Shown piece by piece: positions 1 to 13,249 of a DNA stretch of 30,000 bases. The notes under the pieces were generated by a model. It searched no databases, was not told the origin of the DNA, and saw only the letters and a program-made list of their open reading frames with translations. A program made the position numbers and the translations under genes. The stretch's first letter is position 1. Every line of letters begins with the position of its first letter. This stretch comes from Armadillidium nasatum (taxonomy: Eukaryota; Arthropoda; Malacostraca; Isopoda; Armadillidiidae), in contig SEYY01001248.1 of NCBI GenBank assembly GCA_009176605.1, positions 5,001 to 35,000 on the forward strand. Reading direction: 5' to 3'.

Positions 1-64
<64 letters not shown>
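1..64. repeat. (TA)n microsatellite
   Basis: Pure alternating TA from the window edge, so its true length is unknown. It abuts the first copy of a diverged repeat pair. Confidence 0.97.
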
Positions 65-66
<2 letters not shown>

Positions 67-345
67 TCCCTGACAGTGGGACTAGCATATTTCGCCATCT
101 GCTCTTAAAGTCTCTCTCCTAGAGTGCTCTAAAGATAATGCTTTTCGGCTCATTTTGATTTATGTGCTAGTGTTTGAGTTTTATTTAAACTCCCAGGGAG
201 GGTTTTCACCCTTTCAGTGGAACTAGCACCTTCTCCATCTAACCTCTACGCACTTTCTCAAAGAGCTCTCCAGAAGATCATGCTTCTTGGAGTTGAGGTT
301 TTTAATGCTGGTTTTGGAGTAGTTACAAGCAGTAACCGATAATTA
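65..345. repeat. Two diverged tandem repeat copies, about 135 bp each
   Basis: The stretch starting near 65 and the one starting near 200 can be aligned. Both have a CAGTGGRACTAGCA block, then a CCATCT block, a CTCT-rich centre, AGAGYGCTCT/AGAGCTCT, and ATGCTTYT near the end. Divergence is considerable, so this is an old duplication. No coding potential was recognised. Confidence 0.6.
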
Positions 346-372
346 TAGGGCCTGGTTCCTTTGGACTGCCGC

Positions 373-669
<297 letters not shown>

Positions 670-3345
670 AGTGTGCTTCAGATTTTACCAGTTGAACACA
701 TGTAAAATTGAGCATATCTGTTAGGTTTGTTATTAGAGAGTTGGACAAAGAAATGTGGATACTGTGTAGAAAGGAGTGAAGCTCGAGCCCTTCTCAGTGG
801 AGGATGTATGCGACGAGAGAATTTAGAAGCGGAATGTCCGTTGTAAGTATAGAGAGAATAACACAACAATTCGACTGGCAGAAATAGACTAGAGATAATT
901 AGTGAAAGCGTAAGTTAAGACGAAAAGCCCTAGACACAATCTTTTCAAGGAAAGCTGTATGAGTGGACGATCCCAGATGTGTGACACATACTTTATTAAG
1001 GGGTGAACAATATTCCTATAAAAAGCAAGCAACTGGGGTAGTGTGAAAAAAATAAGAAGGCGCCTTAGAACACCCAACCTCTTGGAGGCTTGTTTAGAAA
1101 GAGAAGTAATGTGTTCCTTCTAAGAAAGATCACGAAAAAAGAAACGCCGAGAAAATAAAGGACGGACAAAGTTTCAAGTGGTGCGATTTCGAAGAAAACA
1201 TAGTTATGTGGAAGGTTGTTGTCAAGTTGAGAGATGGCGGTACTGAATTTTTGAGACATTGAAAACCACCTTATTTTCCCTACCCCTGGAAATACGAGAA
1301 AAGTCAGTGGTCAGTTGCTATAAGGCAACCATTCTTACGTCAATTAACTGCCGTTGGGAGTAGAGTCTTTCATATTGGAAGGAGTAACGAAAGATGGGAG
1401 TCATTAGAATAGGAGTGGATACGTGATTATGTAATTGAGAGAATCTTTAATGAAAACTAGAAAAAGGGTTGGAGTTAAGAAAAATCCTTGAGGAGCCCCA
1501 CTATTAATAGATTTAAAGGAAGAACTATGGCAGTCTACAACAGCTGCTATAGAACGACTAGAAAGAAAATCAGAGGATAAATTCCGAAAGAGAAGTTTAA
1601 AAATCAAAGATTCGTGCAACACTATCGGCAGCTTTCGATGTCTAGAGCGACACCAAAAAATTTAATGAAATGCAGACGAGAGGAGGACCAAGTGTTAAAG
1701 AAAGGAAAGAAAATCAAAAGTAGAACTTTTTTTTACGAAAGGCATACTGGCGATCAGAGATAAGATTAGAAGATTTGAGATCTTTCCAACTCTTAACAAG
1801 AAACTTTAGAAAGAGCGGAGAAGAAATGGGACAGTAGCTGAAGAGTTGGAGAGGTCCCTCTTTTTTGGCACATGCTGAATGAGAGCACGTTTCCAGCAAG
1901 AAGGGAAGGTTGAAGTAGAAAGACAGAAACGAGATATTTTGCCAAAGAAGGGAACAAGTTAAAAAGCACAAATTTTGAGAACCACAGGACGGGAATCATC
2001 AGTACCGTACGCCTTCTTAGTGTAAAGTTAAGAAAAGACAGCAGAAGTGGACTTCTTTAGAAGAAATTACAATTTCAGACAAACAAGTTGAGATTGGGGG
2101 GAGGGTTGAGGATGAGGTATAGCTCCGAAATCATCTAAAGCTGAATTAATGGCATAAGTTTAAGCAAAAAGTTCACTTTTTAAAGATGTTTAGAGAAAAT
2201 ATAAGTGGGGGAAAGAGGAAGAGGTAAAGTTTGAGTTGACAATTTTTTGCAAACTACCTGAAGAGAGGAAGAGGAACCAGAAAAATTATTGGATTTTGTA
2301 TTGAGAAAAGAGTTTAGTGTTACAAACAACAAGGATAGATTTTGCATGATTTCGGGGTAAAATATAAATTGTATGATTTTAGGAAATTTGAAAACAAAGG
2401 TAATTCCTGAAGGCAGCATCCCTGCGGCAAATAGCAAGAGAATGAGCAGAGTTAAATCAAGGTTTGTAAGGTTTAGTAGAAAGATTATAGAATGTAGTCT
2501 CCAAGCCACGGTGAATCACCTCGGTAACGCACTCTGCACAAGTATAGAGACACCTCCCACGGAAGCGATAATCATTCCAAAGGAAATCAAAGCAGCGCGA
2601 TCGAAAGTCCGATCAGTAGGGCACTGAAATGTCCCAAACTTTTCCTCGAAATATGAGGGAATCTTCCTTGCAGAACGACTTGAAAATATCGAAGAGAATA
2701 CAGAGATAAGAAAGCAATCGGAAGAACCCAGAGGAGGATAGAGTTTGACAGTACAAGGAGAAGGATTAAAATTAAAAAAAAAAGAGAGATCTGAATGTTG
2801 GATTCCTCTCCCAGACGATCAAGGATACTAGTATGGTGCTGCACCCACTACTCAAGGTCGTTTTGGATGGAGAAGTGAAAGACCCGTTCACCGGCTGTTT
2901 CATGAAAATAGATGAAATCATTGGCAGCGCGGAACATTGAAATCACCTAATATGATAATTTCTGAAAAAGGAGGAAAGTAAGTTCTGTTTTGTCAGTAAA
3001 TTAGGATGTAAAAAAAACGGAACAAATGAATGTAGACATAGAATGGCAAGAGAGCTTTAGTCAGAAGGTGGAAAATTTAAAAGACTCCAGATTAGACACA
3101 CGAGAGTAAAAATCGTAGCGCACATACGCATAATAATCTCCTTTGGTTGAAAATTGAAGATAGTAACAGTAAGAGGAAACAGAAAAGGTTTGCTGTCAGA
3201 ACGTTCAAGCAACTGAGTTTCTGAAAAGAATAAGAGGTTAGGTCTAAAAGAAGAGAGGTAGTGTTCAACAAAATGGAAATTGTATTAAAGACGGCGAATG
3301 TTGCAGGCATTAATAAAGAAAATAGACCATGCACTAGGGCAAGTC
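670..3345 (-). mobile_element. Decayed Jockey-type LINE, copy A (endonuclease plus reverse transcriptase)
   Basis: Homology runs 5' to 3' on the minus strand, scattered over all three frames. The N-terminus of the AP-type endonuclease is near 3320-3205 (NIRRL, then SSFRPNLLFFSETQ, which carries the conserved glutamate). A degraded GSSDC, from the endonuclease SDH motif, lies near 2730. The WFNSA linker is near 2440. The RT start (YGTDDSRPVVLK, from a SGPDGIPP-type block) is near 2020. STSTFPSCWKRALIQ follows near 1925, SDRQYAFRK near 1720, ALDI near 1660 and INSGAPQG near 1500. The catalytic YADD has become YSND at 1400-1411. The C-terminal block YRNIVHPLIKYVSHIW is near 1000. Many stops and frameshifts make it long dead. 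It is a different subfamily from copies C, D and F. The outer limits are approximate. Confidence 0.85.
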
Positions 3346-3687
3346 AGATGCAAAGTCTTGGTAGCACCAACCCTACTTCACCTATCAATAGTTTTGCTTA
3401 GCAATATGACTACAAAATATCTAAGTTTATTACAGATCGTAGAAAACCTAAATTTTATAATTATTGAGTATTTTCAATCTTGTTTCAACCTTCATAAGTT
3501 CAGTAAAAAAAAAAAAAATTTGTGAAAAAACATTTCGATAGCAAAAGCTTTATATATATATATATATCATATAGAGTCTCACTCAATTCTTTCAGGTCTT
3601 ACTAATTTATGATCTCTGCTCTTAGGAATAATTAGGGGTCTGGCTTAGAAGGCAAACAGTAGTTGTGCCGTCAGAAGATACAAGAGG
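3346..3687. other. No gene seen; short (TA) run at 3551-3567
   Basis: AT-rich sequence without recognisable coding similarity on either strand. It holds an A-run (about 3506-3518) and a short TA run at 3551-3567. Confidence 0.6.
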
Positions 3688-4024
3688 AGGGAAAGAGGAA
3701 GAAGCAAAGTTAGGGTTACATTTTCACAAAATGCCAAAAAGGGCGTGAGGATGAGGAACAAGATTATTGCATTTTCGTCGGAATTTTTGGTGTTACAAAG
3801 AATATATTTTGCAAGATTCCGTAATTAGGTTGAATGAGTTTTTTGAGTTTGAAGACGACGATAATCCCTGAAGGCAGCATCCCTGTGGCGAATAGCACTA
3901 GAACAAGTAGAGTTAAACCAAGGTTTGTTAGCTTTAGTTGAAGGGAAAAAATATGGAATGTAAGTCTCCATGCTGGAGAGAATGACCTTGGTTATGAGCT
4001 CTGCACATTCCGAATTACTCCTTC
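3688..4024 (-). mobile_element. Jockey-type LINE fragment, copy B (endonuclease-RT linker)
   Basis: On the minus strand this reads CAELITKVILSSMETYIPYF, then NKPWFNSTCSSAIRHRDAAFRDY, the linker between endonuclease and RT. It aligns base by base to 2205-2555 of copy A, for example the shared ATYCCTGAAGGCAGCATCCC block at about 2404 and 3865. It is truncated on both sides. Its 5' side on this strand ends at the (TA)n tract at 4026. It may be an independent insertion or a duplicated segment of copy A. Confidence 0.75.
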
Positions 4025-4025
4025 C

Positions 4026-4132
<107 letters not shown>

Positions 4133-4843
4133 CTGCCTTGTTTAATCTCTAATATATTTTTTTTTATACTCGAACAATCGCCTCCGTAGGGGGCCCCCCC
4201 CTCCAACATCGCGGGAACTTTATCGTCGCCACTGGTTCTAGAGAGTAAGTCGTAACTTAAATCAGCCAAAAACAATAACCAAGGTATGTGGTATCTTTCA
4301 TCCCAAGAGCGATGATTGAAGAATTTTTTATCAGTTTCACAAACCTTATCTGCACTTACGGGACCTATAATTACATCATTCTCACATTATAAGACAGAAG
4401 CCGAAGTATTTCATTCTGAAGAACAGACACAGCAATTGGCCTAAATATTAAAATTACAACGCAAAAGACATGAAAATAAAGTTATTTGAACAATAGAGCA
4501 CAAATATTACATCAGTAGAAAACTGGTGTTGTGGTCAATCCAAAGCAAGAATCAATTATTAAGAAGTATAAGTATAATATTTAACAGTCTGAAGAACAGT
4601 GCCTACCCTTCTATGTAACATAAAAGTTGGTAATAACCCGATTTTTTTTTTTTTTTTGAACAGAAAAGTGAAATCTGCAGGATGAATGTCTTATTGGATA
4701 ATAATGTCTTATCGAATAATTAGATAAGAGCAATGATTCAAAACATACTTTTTGTCAGTTCACAAAGTATATGCTAAAGGAATAGGCAGAATAATACATT
4801 GCACATTAAAGAATGTCTTACAATCACCAGTCTTCGATAATTA
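4133..4843. other. No gene seen
   Basis: AT-rich sequence with a short GC-rich patch (4180-4240, including a C-run at 4194-4201) and a T-run near 4643-4657. No protein similarity was recognised in any frame. Confidence 0.55.
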
Positions 4844-6165
4844 AATTCCATGGGAGACAGGAATATATAAAGACTACTCAAAATTGCAAAAATTGTGGTG
4901 GTATTCGTATTCCAGCTAGGGACAGACCGGGGCTAAAATTTTGCGGGGGCCGGGGTCACCCAAATTTAGCAGGGGCTGCCTAAAATTTGTGAAGAGGTCA
5001 AAAGCACTAAAATTTTAGGTTAAAACAATTAGATATAAAGTTAATTGAGGTTTATTTAATTATAAAGGCGTAGAATAATCAACATTCACTTAAATTAATG
5101 ATTATGTGCATTTTCTCTAGAAAAATGTCAGAAAATTACAGATTTTGTATAATAAGTCCAAAAATTAAAAAAAACAAACAAAAACATTTGATTCGTAATA
5201 GTGATTCAACAGCTTTACCTATAAGCCCACAAAGTAAAGTTTGAAAAAATGTAAGATATAAAATTATCAATATAACCTATATTTATACATATCATTGTTA
5301 TATCATTGCTATGTATCAAACTTGAATCAATTAGCTACATTATTTAAAAATTATTTTTTAAATTCCATGGGAGACAGGAATATATAAAGACTACTCAAAA
5401 TTGCAAAAATTGTGGTGGTATTCGTATTCCAGCTAGGGACAGACCGGGGCTAAAATTTTGCGGGGGCCGGGGTCACCCAAATTTAGCAGGGGCTGCCTAA
5501 AATTTGTGAAGAGGTCAAAAGCACTAAAATTTTAGGTTAAAACAATTAGATATAAAGTTAATTGAGGTTTTAATTATAAAGGCGTAGAATAGTCAAATTC
5601 ACTTAAATTAATGATTATGTGCATTTTCTCTAGAAAAATGTCAGAAAATTACAGATTTTGTATAATAAGTCCAAAAATTAAAAAAAACAAACAAAAACAT
5701 TTGATTCGTAATAGTGATTCAACAGCTTTACCTATAAGCCCACAAAGTAAAGTTTGAAAAAATGTAAGATATAAAATTATCAATATAACCTATATTTATA
5801 CATATCATTGTTATATCATTGCTATGTATCAAACTTGAATCAATTAGCTACATTATTTAAAATTATTTTTTAAATTCCATGGGAGACAGGAATATATAAA
5901 GACTACTCAAAATTGCAAAAATTGTGGTGGTATTCGTATTCCAGCTAGGGACAGACCGGGGCTAAAATTTTGCGGGGGCCGGGGTCACCCAAATTTAGCA
6001 GGGGCTGCCTAAAATTTGTGAAGAGGTCAAAAGCACTAAAATTTTAGGTTAAAACAATTAGATATAAAGTTAATTGAGGTTTATTTAATTATAAAGGCGT
6101 AGAATAATCAACATTCACTTAAATTAATGATTATGTGCATTTTCTCTAGAAAAATGTCAGAAAAT
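4844..6165 (+). repeat. Tandem repeat of about 515 bp, 2.6 units
   Basis: Units start at the same AATTCCATGGGAGACAGG words at 4844, 5361 and 5873, so unit lengths are 517 and 512 bp. The third unit stops matching after GTCAGAAAAT at about 6165. The units are almost identical, so the duplication is recent. Each contains about 73 bp of outer flank, an 8-bp ATTCCAGC word and the left end of a hAT-like element (TAGGGACAGACCGGGGC). The last 220 bp of units 1 and 2 are absent from unit 3. Junctions share only TAAATTCC with the sequence before unit 1. Confidence 0.95.
5938..5945. repeat. Target-site duplication, left copy (ATTCCAGC)
   Basis: An identical 8-bp word is at 7446-7453 beyond the right terminus. 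The same word precedes the other two left ends at 4909-4916 and 5426-5433. Confidence 0.8.
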
Positions 6166-6700
6166 ATCAGCTTCAGCAGTATGGAAGTACTTTACAATGT
6201 TTCAGGATAGGCTCCAAATAGCTAAATGTAACATCTGCAGTCAGAAAATTAGAAGAGGACCTCCGGGTGGTACAAATAAAAAATTTTCAACCAAATCTTT
6301 ATGAGGGCATAAAATCAAAACACAAAAATGAACATTCACTTGCAGAAAAGTAGTAGTCAAAAAAAAAACAGAAAAAAAAGAGAAAATTTTAAAAAAGCAA
6401 GAAGAAATATCTTAATTTCCTTATATTGTTTAAATTTTTATTATTATTATTTGACTGATTGAGCTGAAATTTTCAGGGAATATGCATTTTCCCCCAAAGT
6501 TCTGAGTTGATTTTGAGCATTTTTCTGAGTTCATAACGGTTTGAAAGTTATTTGGACACAAAGTTGAAAAAAATGAATAACGGGGTCAAACCACTGGTCC
6601 ACATGAGCTGAAAATTTAACTGAATAATCTTAGCCTCAATTTCTTGCATTGGTGAGAACAGATTTTTGATATCACATCTAGAAAAAAAGATATAAGCACG

Positions 6701-6706
<6 letters not shown>

Positions 6707-6732
<26 letters not shown>

Positions 6733-6734
6733 CG

Positions 6735-6765
<31 letters not shown>
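6707..6765. repeat. Poly(A)-CGC-poly(T) perfect hairpin
   Basis: About 26 A, the three bases CGC, then about 30 T. This makes a perfect A:T stem with a 3-base loop inside the hAT-like element. Confidence 0.9.
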
Positions 6766-6767
<2 letters not shown>

Positions 6768-6842
6768 TTTTGGATATTGTTTAGAGGAGGCAGGGCTGCA
6801 ATTTTATTTAGTGCATTATTAAATGCTTTTAGGTTGAAGCGA

Positions 6843-6915
6843 GATATAGCCTCTCAAACTTTGAAAATATTTGAAATTTGGTCAAAAATGGACCTTTTTT
6901 GAGAGGCTATATATC
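6843..6915. repeat. Inverted repeat inside the hAT-like element
   Basis: The left arm GATATAGCCTCTCAAA (6843-6858) pairs with the right arm at 6898-6915, which differs only by an extra AT. The spacer is about 40 bp. Confidence 0.75.
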
Positions 6916-7445
6916 GAAACCATCGACTCGCATCGAATAAAGTATAGAGAAGAATTTGTAGCCCCATCCCTCCTCTATAGACCCTCCTAAAATAAGGAAT
7001 GTTATAGTTATAGTTTTGTTTTAAGTTTTATTGACCGAAAAGGTGGATTTTTTTTCTATAGTTGTTCAGTTTTGGGCTTATAACATTTTTTCTAAACTCT
7101 GGGAACAAATGTCTGTTACATGTTTTCGTTGCCAATAGAATAATGAATATACATCCAAGTTTCAAGTTATTCCGAAAACTGGTTTGGCTCCGCCATTCAC
7201 TTGAAAAGGGTCAAATTTCCCATAAAAAAAAAAACTTTTTAACAGTTATAGACTCAGAAAAACGCTAGAAATGGACTTTTTTTTCACCAGGAAAAAAGCT
7301 ATATACACTGAAAATTTCAAGAGAATCGGCTGAAAATTAAAAAAAAAAATTTGGATTGTCCCCTAAAGTATAATTTGCCATTTTAACCCCGGCAGGCAAA
7401 CCCCGGTTTTCCCCGATTTTTAGCCGGGGCCCCGGTCGGTTCCTA

Positions 7446-7453
7446 ATTCCAGC
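7446..7453. repeat. Target-site duplication, right copy (ATTCCAGC)
   Basis: Directly follows the right terminus of the hAT-like element and matches the left copy perfectly. Confidence 0.8.
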
Positions 7454-9199
7454 CATAGGTATTTGAAAAGAAAGTTAAATAATTGCTAGCGCAAATAACA
7501 AATATGTTAGGCTGAAATATAGTAAAGTTTATTTAAATGAACATTAAGTTACAGATTTTCTTTGGATCAAGTTTAACTGAAGTCATGTTTAATTTGCATT
7601 CAATGTTAAAGGATATTTAAAGTATTCAGTTTACTTGGTATCCTAAAAACCTTTTGTCGGTAGTGGGCATTGCTTTGTTTCTCCATAATAGCCACTACAG
7701 TCCAACATTTGGTGAGTGACAGTACTGTTATAAAATTCACTCTTAACAATCATGAAAGAAATTTTGATAATTTAATGCTTAAATTCTGCACATGAATTGT
7801 AACTAAATTAGTTTTATTTAACGAATGGGCAAAAAAATGGAAACTTTTTCTTCCAAGGAAACCGTGCCAAAAAAGCAGTAAACTTTACTGAACGATTCTG
7901 TTCTTGGTATTCTATCATAAAATCCTGATACATTACTCCCACTATCTGGAATAATGCATCTCGGTTAACTTACAATAGGCACTCTTGTCAATAGGTTTTG
8001 AAACCTATTGAGTTTTTAAGAATAAAGTGGTGAGGATTAACCAAACAAAAGTATTTTATTTCAGGGCAGATACTATGAAGCCTATGCAAAATGACTGTTT
8101 GCTTTTCCACTAAGCTGCTCCAATCCAATATAAGATGAGATTCATCAAATTTTGAGAACTTGAGAATTTTAGTAGAAAATTTTTATTTTTTTTTATACGC
8201 AAAAGGTGTAATAAATTTGTGGAGTTCATCTCAATTAGCAAACAATATTCACAAGATGAATGTTTCATTGTTACTGAAAATATGTTGAAAATGAACAAAC
8301 AAATAGAAGGAAATATGAAAATGAAGTGAACGAATACAGGAAGAATCTTATACTGAACATGGTGTCTATAAAAGGAATGGAAAAAAAATAAAATAAAAGA
8401 TTGAAGATTTTTGAAGAAGCCAAATAACGTGTTGTTAAACCTTCTAGATTAAGGACCAGAAAGAGTTAATCACAATAAACTGCAGAAGTCAAATTAAAAT
8501 AAAAATAGAAATATAACATACGGATGCTTTCTGTAGCTAATTAGTTTGGTATTTGTTAGTCTTAGTTCCTCTTTTAAATTTAAATAATAATATAATAAAT
8601 AATAATAATAATTTTAATATGTTTGTATTGTAGATGTGTAAGTTGGAGAAATGGAAATGTGGAAAGACATTTAGAAGTAAAAGAACATGGAGAAGTAAAA
8701 GATAAGAGCTTCTATGAAAAGGATTGAGAATAAGTTCTCAATGCTTCTCATCATGGTGTGTAAGTTTAACGCTTTGTTTCTTTTGGTATGAAGGCGTGCC
8801 ATCCCGTTTGTATTTATGTAAATAATTTATTAAGGATAAAGAGAAAGTATCACGGCATTTTACTTTTAAAGCTATCTAGGCTTAGAGCAACTTTTAAATA
8901 TCTTCTGAGACAATATTGTACACCTCAGAAGGATAGTGTCTTGAGTCTAGATTTTTCCATTGGCTTTACAGATCTTTACTATGTTGAGAGCAGTCAGCCT
9001 AGATAGTAGAAAAAAGGCGCTATCAGTAATCATTCATTATAATTATATATCCCATTAATACTAGATAAGGAACCAAGAAAAAGACACTTAGTGTAAGTAA
9101 GTAATCCCATTGTAGTATTTCCTAGTGTAGAATTAAATAGAGTGTAGTTAATCAAAAATAAAATAAAATTAACTTTTACACTAACCAAATGAAGGTTAA
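7454..9199 (-). other. Non-coding; partly probable Rab5 3' UTR and downstream region
   Basis: No protein similarity was seen on either strand. Read on the minus strand, the part next to 9199 must hold the Rab5 3' UTR. Several AATAAA-like words occur on that strand (for example near 8052 and 7810), but none can be chosen as the poly(A) site from sequence alone. Confidence 0.45.
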
Positions 9200-9306
9200 T
9201 CACTTGCAGCATCCTCCATTGCCCTGTGAAGGCTGATTATCGCCAACCAAGATATTACCAGAAGGAGAGCCACGTTCACCGCCTTCATTTTTCGGTAGTT
9301 TCTTTG
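9200..9306 (-). CDS. Rab5: Rab5 GTPase, last coding exon
   Basis: The exon starts after a T-rich acceptor ending CCAG (minus strand 9310-9307). Two bases complete an alanine codon with the single G left by the previous exon. Then come 34 codons, KKLPKNEGG... to ...GNGGCCK, and TGA at 9202-9200. KKLPKNE is the conserved end of the Rab5 G domain. The rest is the hypervariable tail, and the double cysteine is the geranylgeranylation signal that anchors Rab5 to early endosome membranes. Phase and sequence both fit the exon ending at 13250, across an intron of about 3.9 kb. Confidence 0.95.
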
Positions 9307-9881
9307 CTGGAAAAAAAAAAAAAAAAATTTTTTTAATAGGTGATAATGCATAGTCACCTAATAAGCATAACAAATTTTTCCTGAAGCGATAGACGAAATA
9401 AGTTTAAAAACATTCTTAATTTTCAAATACATAAAGCACCTGATTTCTACTGGTTCCAATTACACCGGTGGTATATCTGAACAAATTAAAAAAAAACAAA
9501 ATAAAATTCAAAAATATATATAAAAAAAGTACTTTTCTGCAATTTTTATAATAGAAAACAATTTTAATTGTATTTAATTTTTCCGCTGCATGGTAGCACC
9601 ACCAATGTAACGGACACTTTCAAACATTATTATAGATTGTTTAAACGCTGTTCACAGACAAAATATTTAACACTGTTCATAAAATGTGATGATATTTAAC
9701 CCCAGTAACATATATAATCATAATTAACTACACAATCCAATTGGCTTTTTAATAACTTATTCAGTACTAGCAACGTGAGTTTACTTTGGATATGTGCGTG
9801 CTTCATTTACACAATGAAAAAAAAATGTAGTTTCTGTAAAAGAATTACAAGGTCTAATAAAATGAAAGTCATTACTTTCGG

Positions 9882-10003
<122 letters not shown>

Positions 10004-11879
10004 CAGCTATCACCACCACCGCTGTAGTACCTATATAAAAAAGGCAAAGCACCAACGTCACGTCGCAAAAAAAAAACAAGGGTCAAGTAAATTGAAAAGG
10101 ACTGAACAGTTTATAAGTCTTTTAGCCTTTGACTCAACCCTATCCAAAAGACGTGTAAAAAATAAGCCACCCCAGATATGAGAGCAGTACTACATACAAG
10201 GGTGGATGAAGCCCTTGTTTAATTGGAGTAACTGCAAAGAAAAATTTTTGCAGCCTACAGAGAACTCCCAGTTTCCTTGAGGCCGTCTCAGCAAACATTG
10301 TAATGAGAGGTTTCAAAGACATTTTTTCCTTTATATGAATGCAAAGGATGTTTATATTGTCAACAGGAAAGATCAGAGAACCATTGAAAGAAACTGAAAA
10401 GTTAGGCGGCCTCATTGAGGTAGATTTCTAGAAGTTGAGTTTTTAAAGAGTTGAATTTCATAAGGTTGAGAAGACCCCACAGGGAAATTCTATCCAGATC
10501 AGCAATGGAATCGGAAAGATTAAGACGAGAGGAAGCTCTAGATGCAAAGGAGGTAGCAGATTTGAAATGAGTAGGAGAATGGAGGGTTGAGTCTTCAGCC
10601 TATGAATGGATAGTTAGAAGTGCAGCTGAAATCATTGATGAAAAGTAGGAATAGATAAGACAAAAGGAGTCAGCTCAGAAGCACACTCCCTTAAAACTCT
10701 GGGAGGAATACCATCCGGGAAGCTTGTCTTCTTAAGGTTTCATAGATATTTGATCAAATGTAACCTCAGGTAAAGGCACAGGAACACTTGAGAGGAGGAG
10801 GAAGAAGATTGGGTTGAAATAGAAAACAGGAGGGAAAAAAAAAAAAAAAGTGATAAGGCTTTTTAGTTGATTAACAATAGAACCAGCAGAGTGAATAAGA
10901 GGGAAAAAGGAAGATTTACAAAGTTGTCAGAAATGTCTTTGGCAAGGGACCAGAGAGATTTTTATCAGTAGGAGAATTTAGGATGTCAGCACACTTTCAT
11001 TTGGTGAAAGTCCGCTTTGCTCATTGAAGAATACCCCAGGCAAGATTCTGAGGTGAATAAAAATTAGAGAGTGACAGAACGAGAATTTTCCACTCCCGAT
11101 ATGTAATGTCTTTAGCCTGAATGGAACGAGAACAAGCACGATCGAACTATGGATTTTGAGGAGAAAGGTTTAGAAGAATGAACTTGCTCCTCACATCAAC
11201 GATTATTGCCCCCACCATATTGGAAGAAACCGAAGGGTCTTTGGACACAAAACAGTGACTCCAGGGATAGTCAGCATAGAAGCAATGCAAGGTTCCACAG
11301 TCATCCCGATTAAATTGACAGAAAATATGCTTAGGGAATGATGGGACAGCTAGAAAGAAAGCATAAAACTTTAGGGAAATAAAGTTGTGGTCAGATTTAC
11401 CAACAAAGGTGAAGACGGCGCATTTGCAAAGAGGACTAGTAGCAAAGAATAAGTCAAGAGTGTTCAAGAGTTGGTTGGGACGATACGAAATGTGCGTGGG
11501 GTTCGTTAATCAGTTGCTTCAGGTCGTTGAGAATACTGAATGGTTCAGCCTCCTCTCTTCCTGCATCATTACGAGAAAAACCCAACCATTCAGTGTTGTG
11601 TACATTTAAATCCCCTAAATAGAGGACCTCAATATTGAGATGTAAAAATGAAAGTCTAGTGAGAAGTTTTAAGGTACTCAAAAAACGTATAAAAATCTAT
11701 TGGGAAACATTGGCAGAAGCACAAGATTATTGCTGTAGTAGCGAGAGAGATTTTAAGCCACAGAACATTGAAGTTAGGAGTTTCGAGATTTTCAAGACGT
11801 GCTACAGGAGTGTTAGTGTTTATGTAGACACCTGCTCCATCATTAGAATGAAAATTATGAAGTAAATTATAGTTAGAAA

Positions 11880-12625
<746 letters not shown>

Positions 12626-13112
12626 AGATGTATGAAAAAAAAGTTAATGAGTCCTCAGGTATCTGAGGTCTCAGACAATAACAAAAGGCTTGGATGAGAG
12701 TAAGATAGATAGTATTCCAAGTATGCTAAATTAATGCGTAAGCCACAGACATAGGTGAGTGTACAGAAAATGCGAGCCTGTGTAAACCCACAATTCTACA
12801 CACACAATCACGATTAAAACAAACAGACAAAAAAAATTAAAACCGAAATACCTACATTAAAAACAAAATTTAAGAAGTTAAAATTACTTAAAATCAAACA
12901 TTTTAAACTATTAATAACAAAAACATATTGATTATCGTAAACACAACCTACTTAGTAACTTGTATGACAAATATAACTCCCTCCTTCCAACCCCCTCTCA
13001 TTCACTTTTATACAATGAGTTTCATTGTATTCAGTTTCTCTAGTATCAAATTGCTATCATGAAAACAATTATAATCAAGATAATGTTCTAGCTTCTATAA
13101 ATATTCAAATTT

Positions 13113-13247
<135 letters not shown>

Positions 13248-13249
13248 AC

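Larger units (their letters stand above)
5946..7445. mobile_element. Non-autonomous hAT-like DNA transposon
   Basis: The left terminus TAGGGACAGACCGGGGC begins at 5946, and also at 4917 and 5434 in the repeated units. The right terminus, read on the minus strand from 7445, is TAGGAACCGACCGGGGC. Both continue into CTAAAA and a second G-rich block. The 8-bp word ATTCCAGC lies immediately outside both ends (5938-5945 and 7446-7453), as expected for a target-site duplication. An 8-bp duplication and TAGGG-type ends are hallmarks of the hAT superfamily. The interior (1.5 kb) holds no recognisable transposase, so it would depend on an enzyme supplied elsewhere. The Repbase family is not assigned. 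Confidence 0.8.

Noticed and set aside
2373..2627. 84-codon plus-strand open frame
   Set aside because: It is the antisense shadow of the endonuclease-RT linker of LINE copy A.
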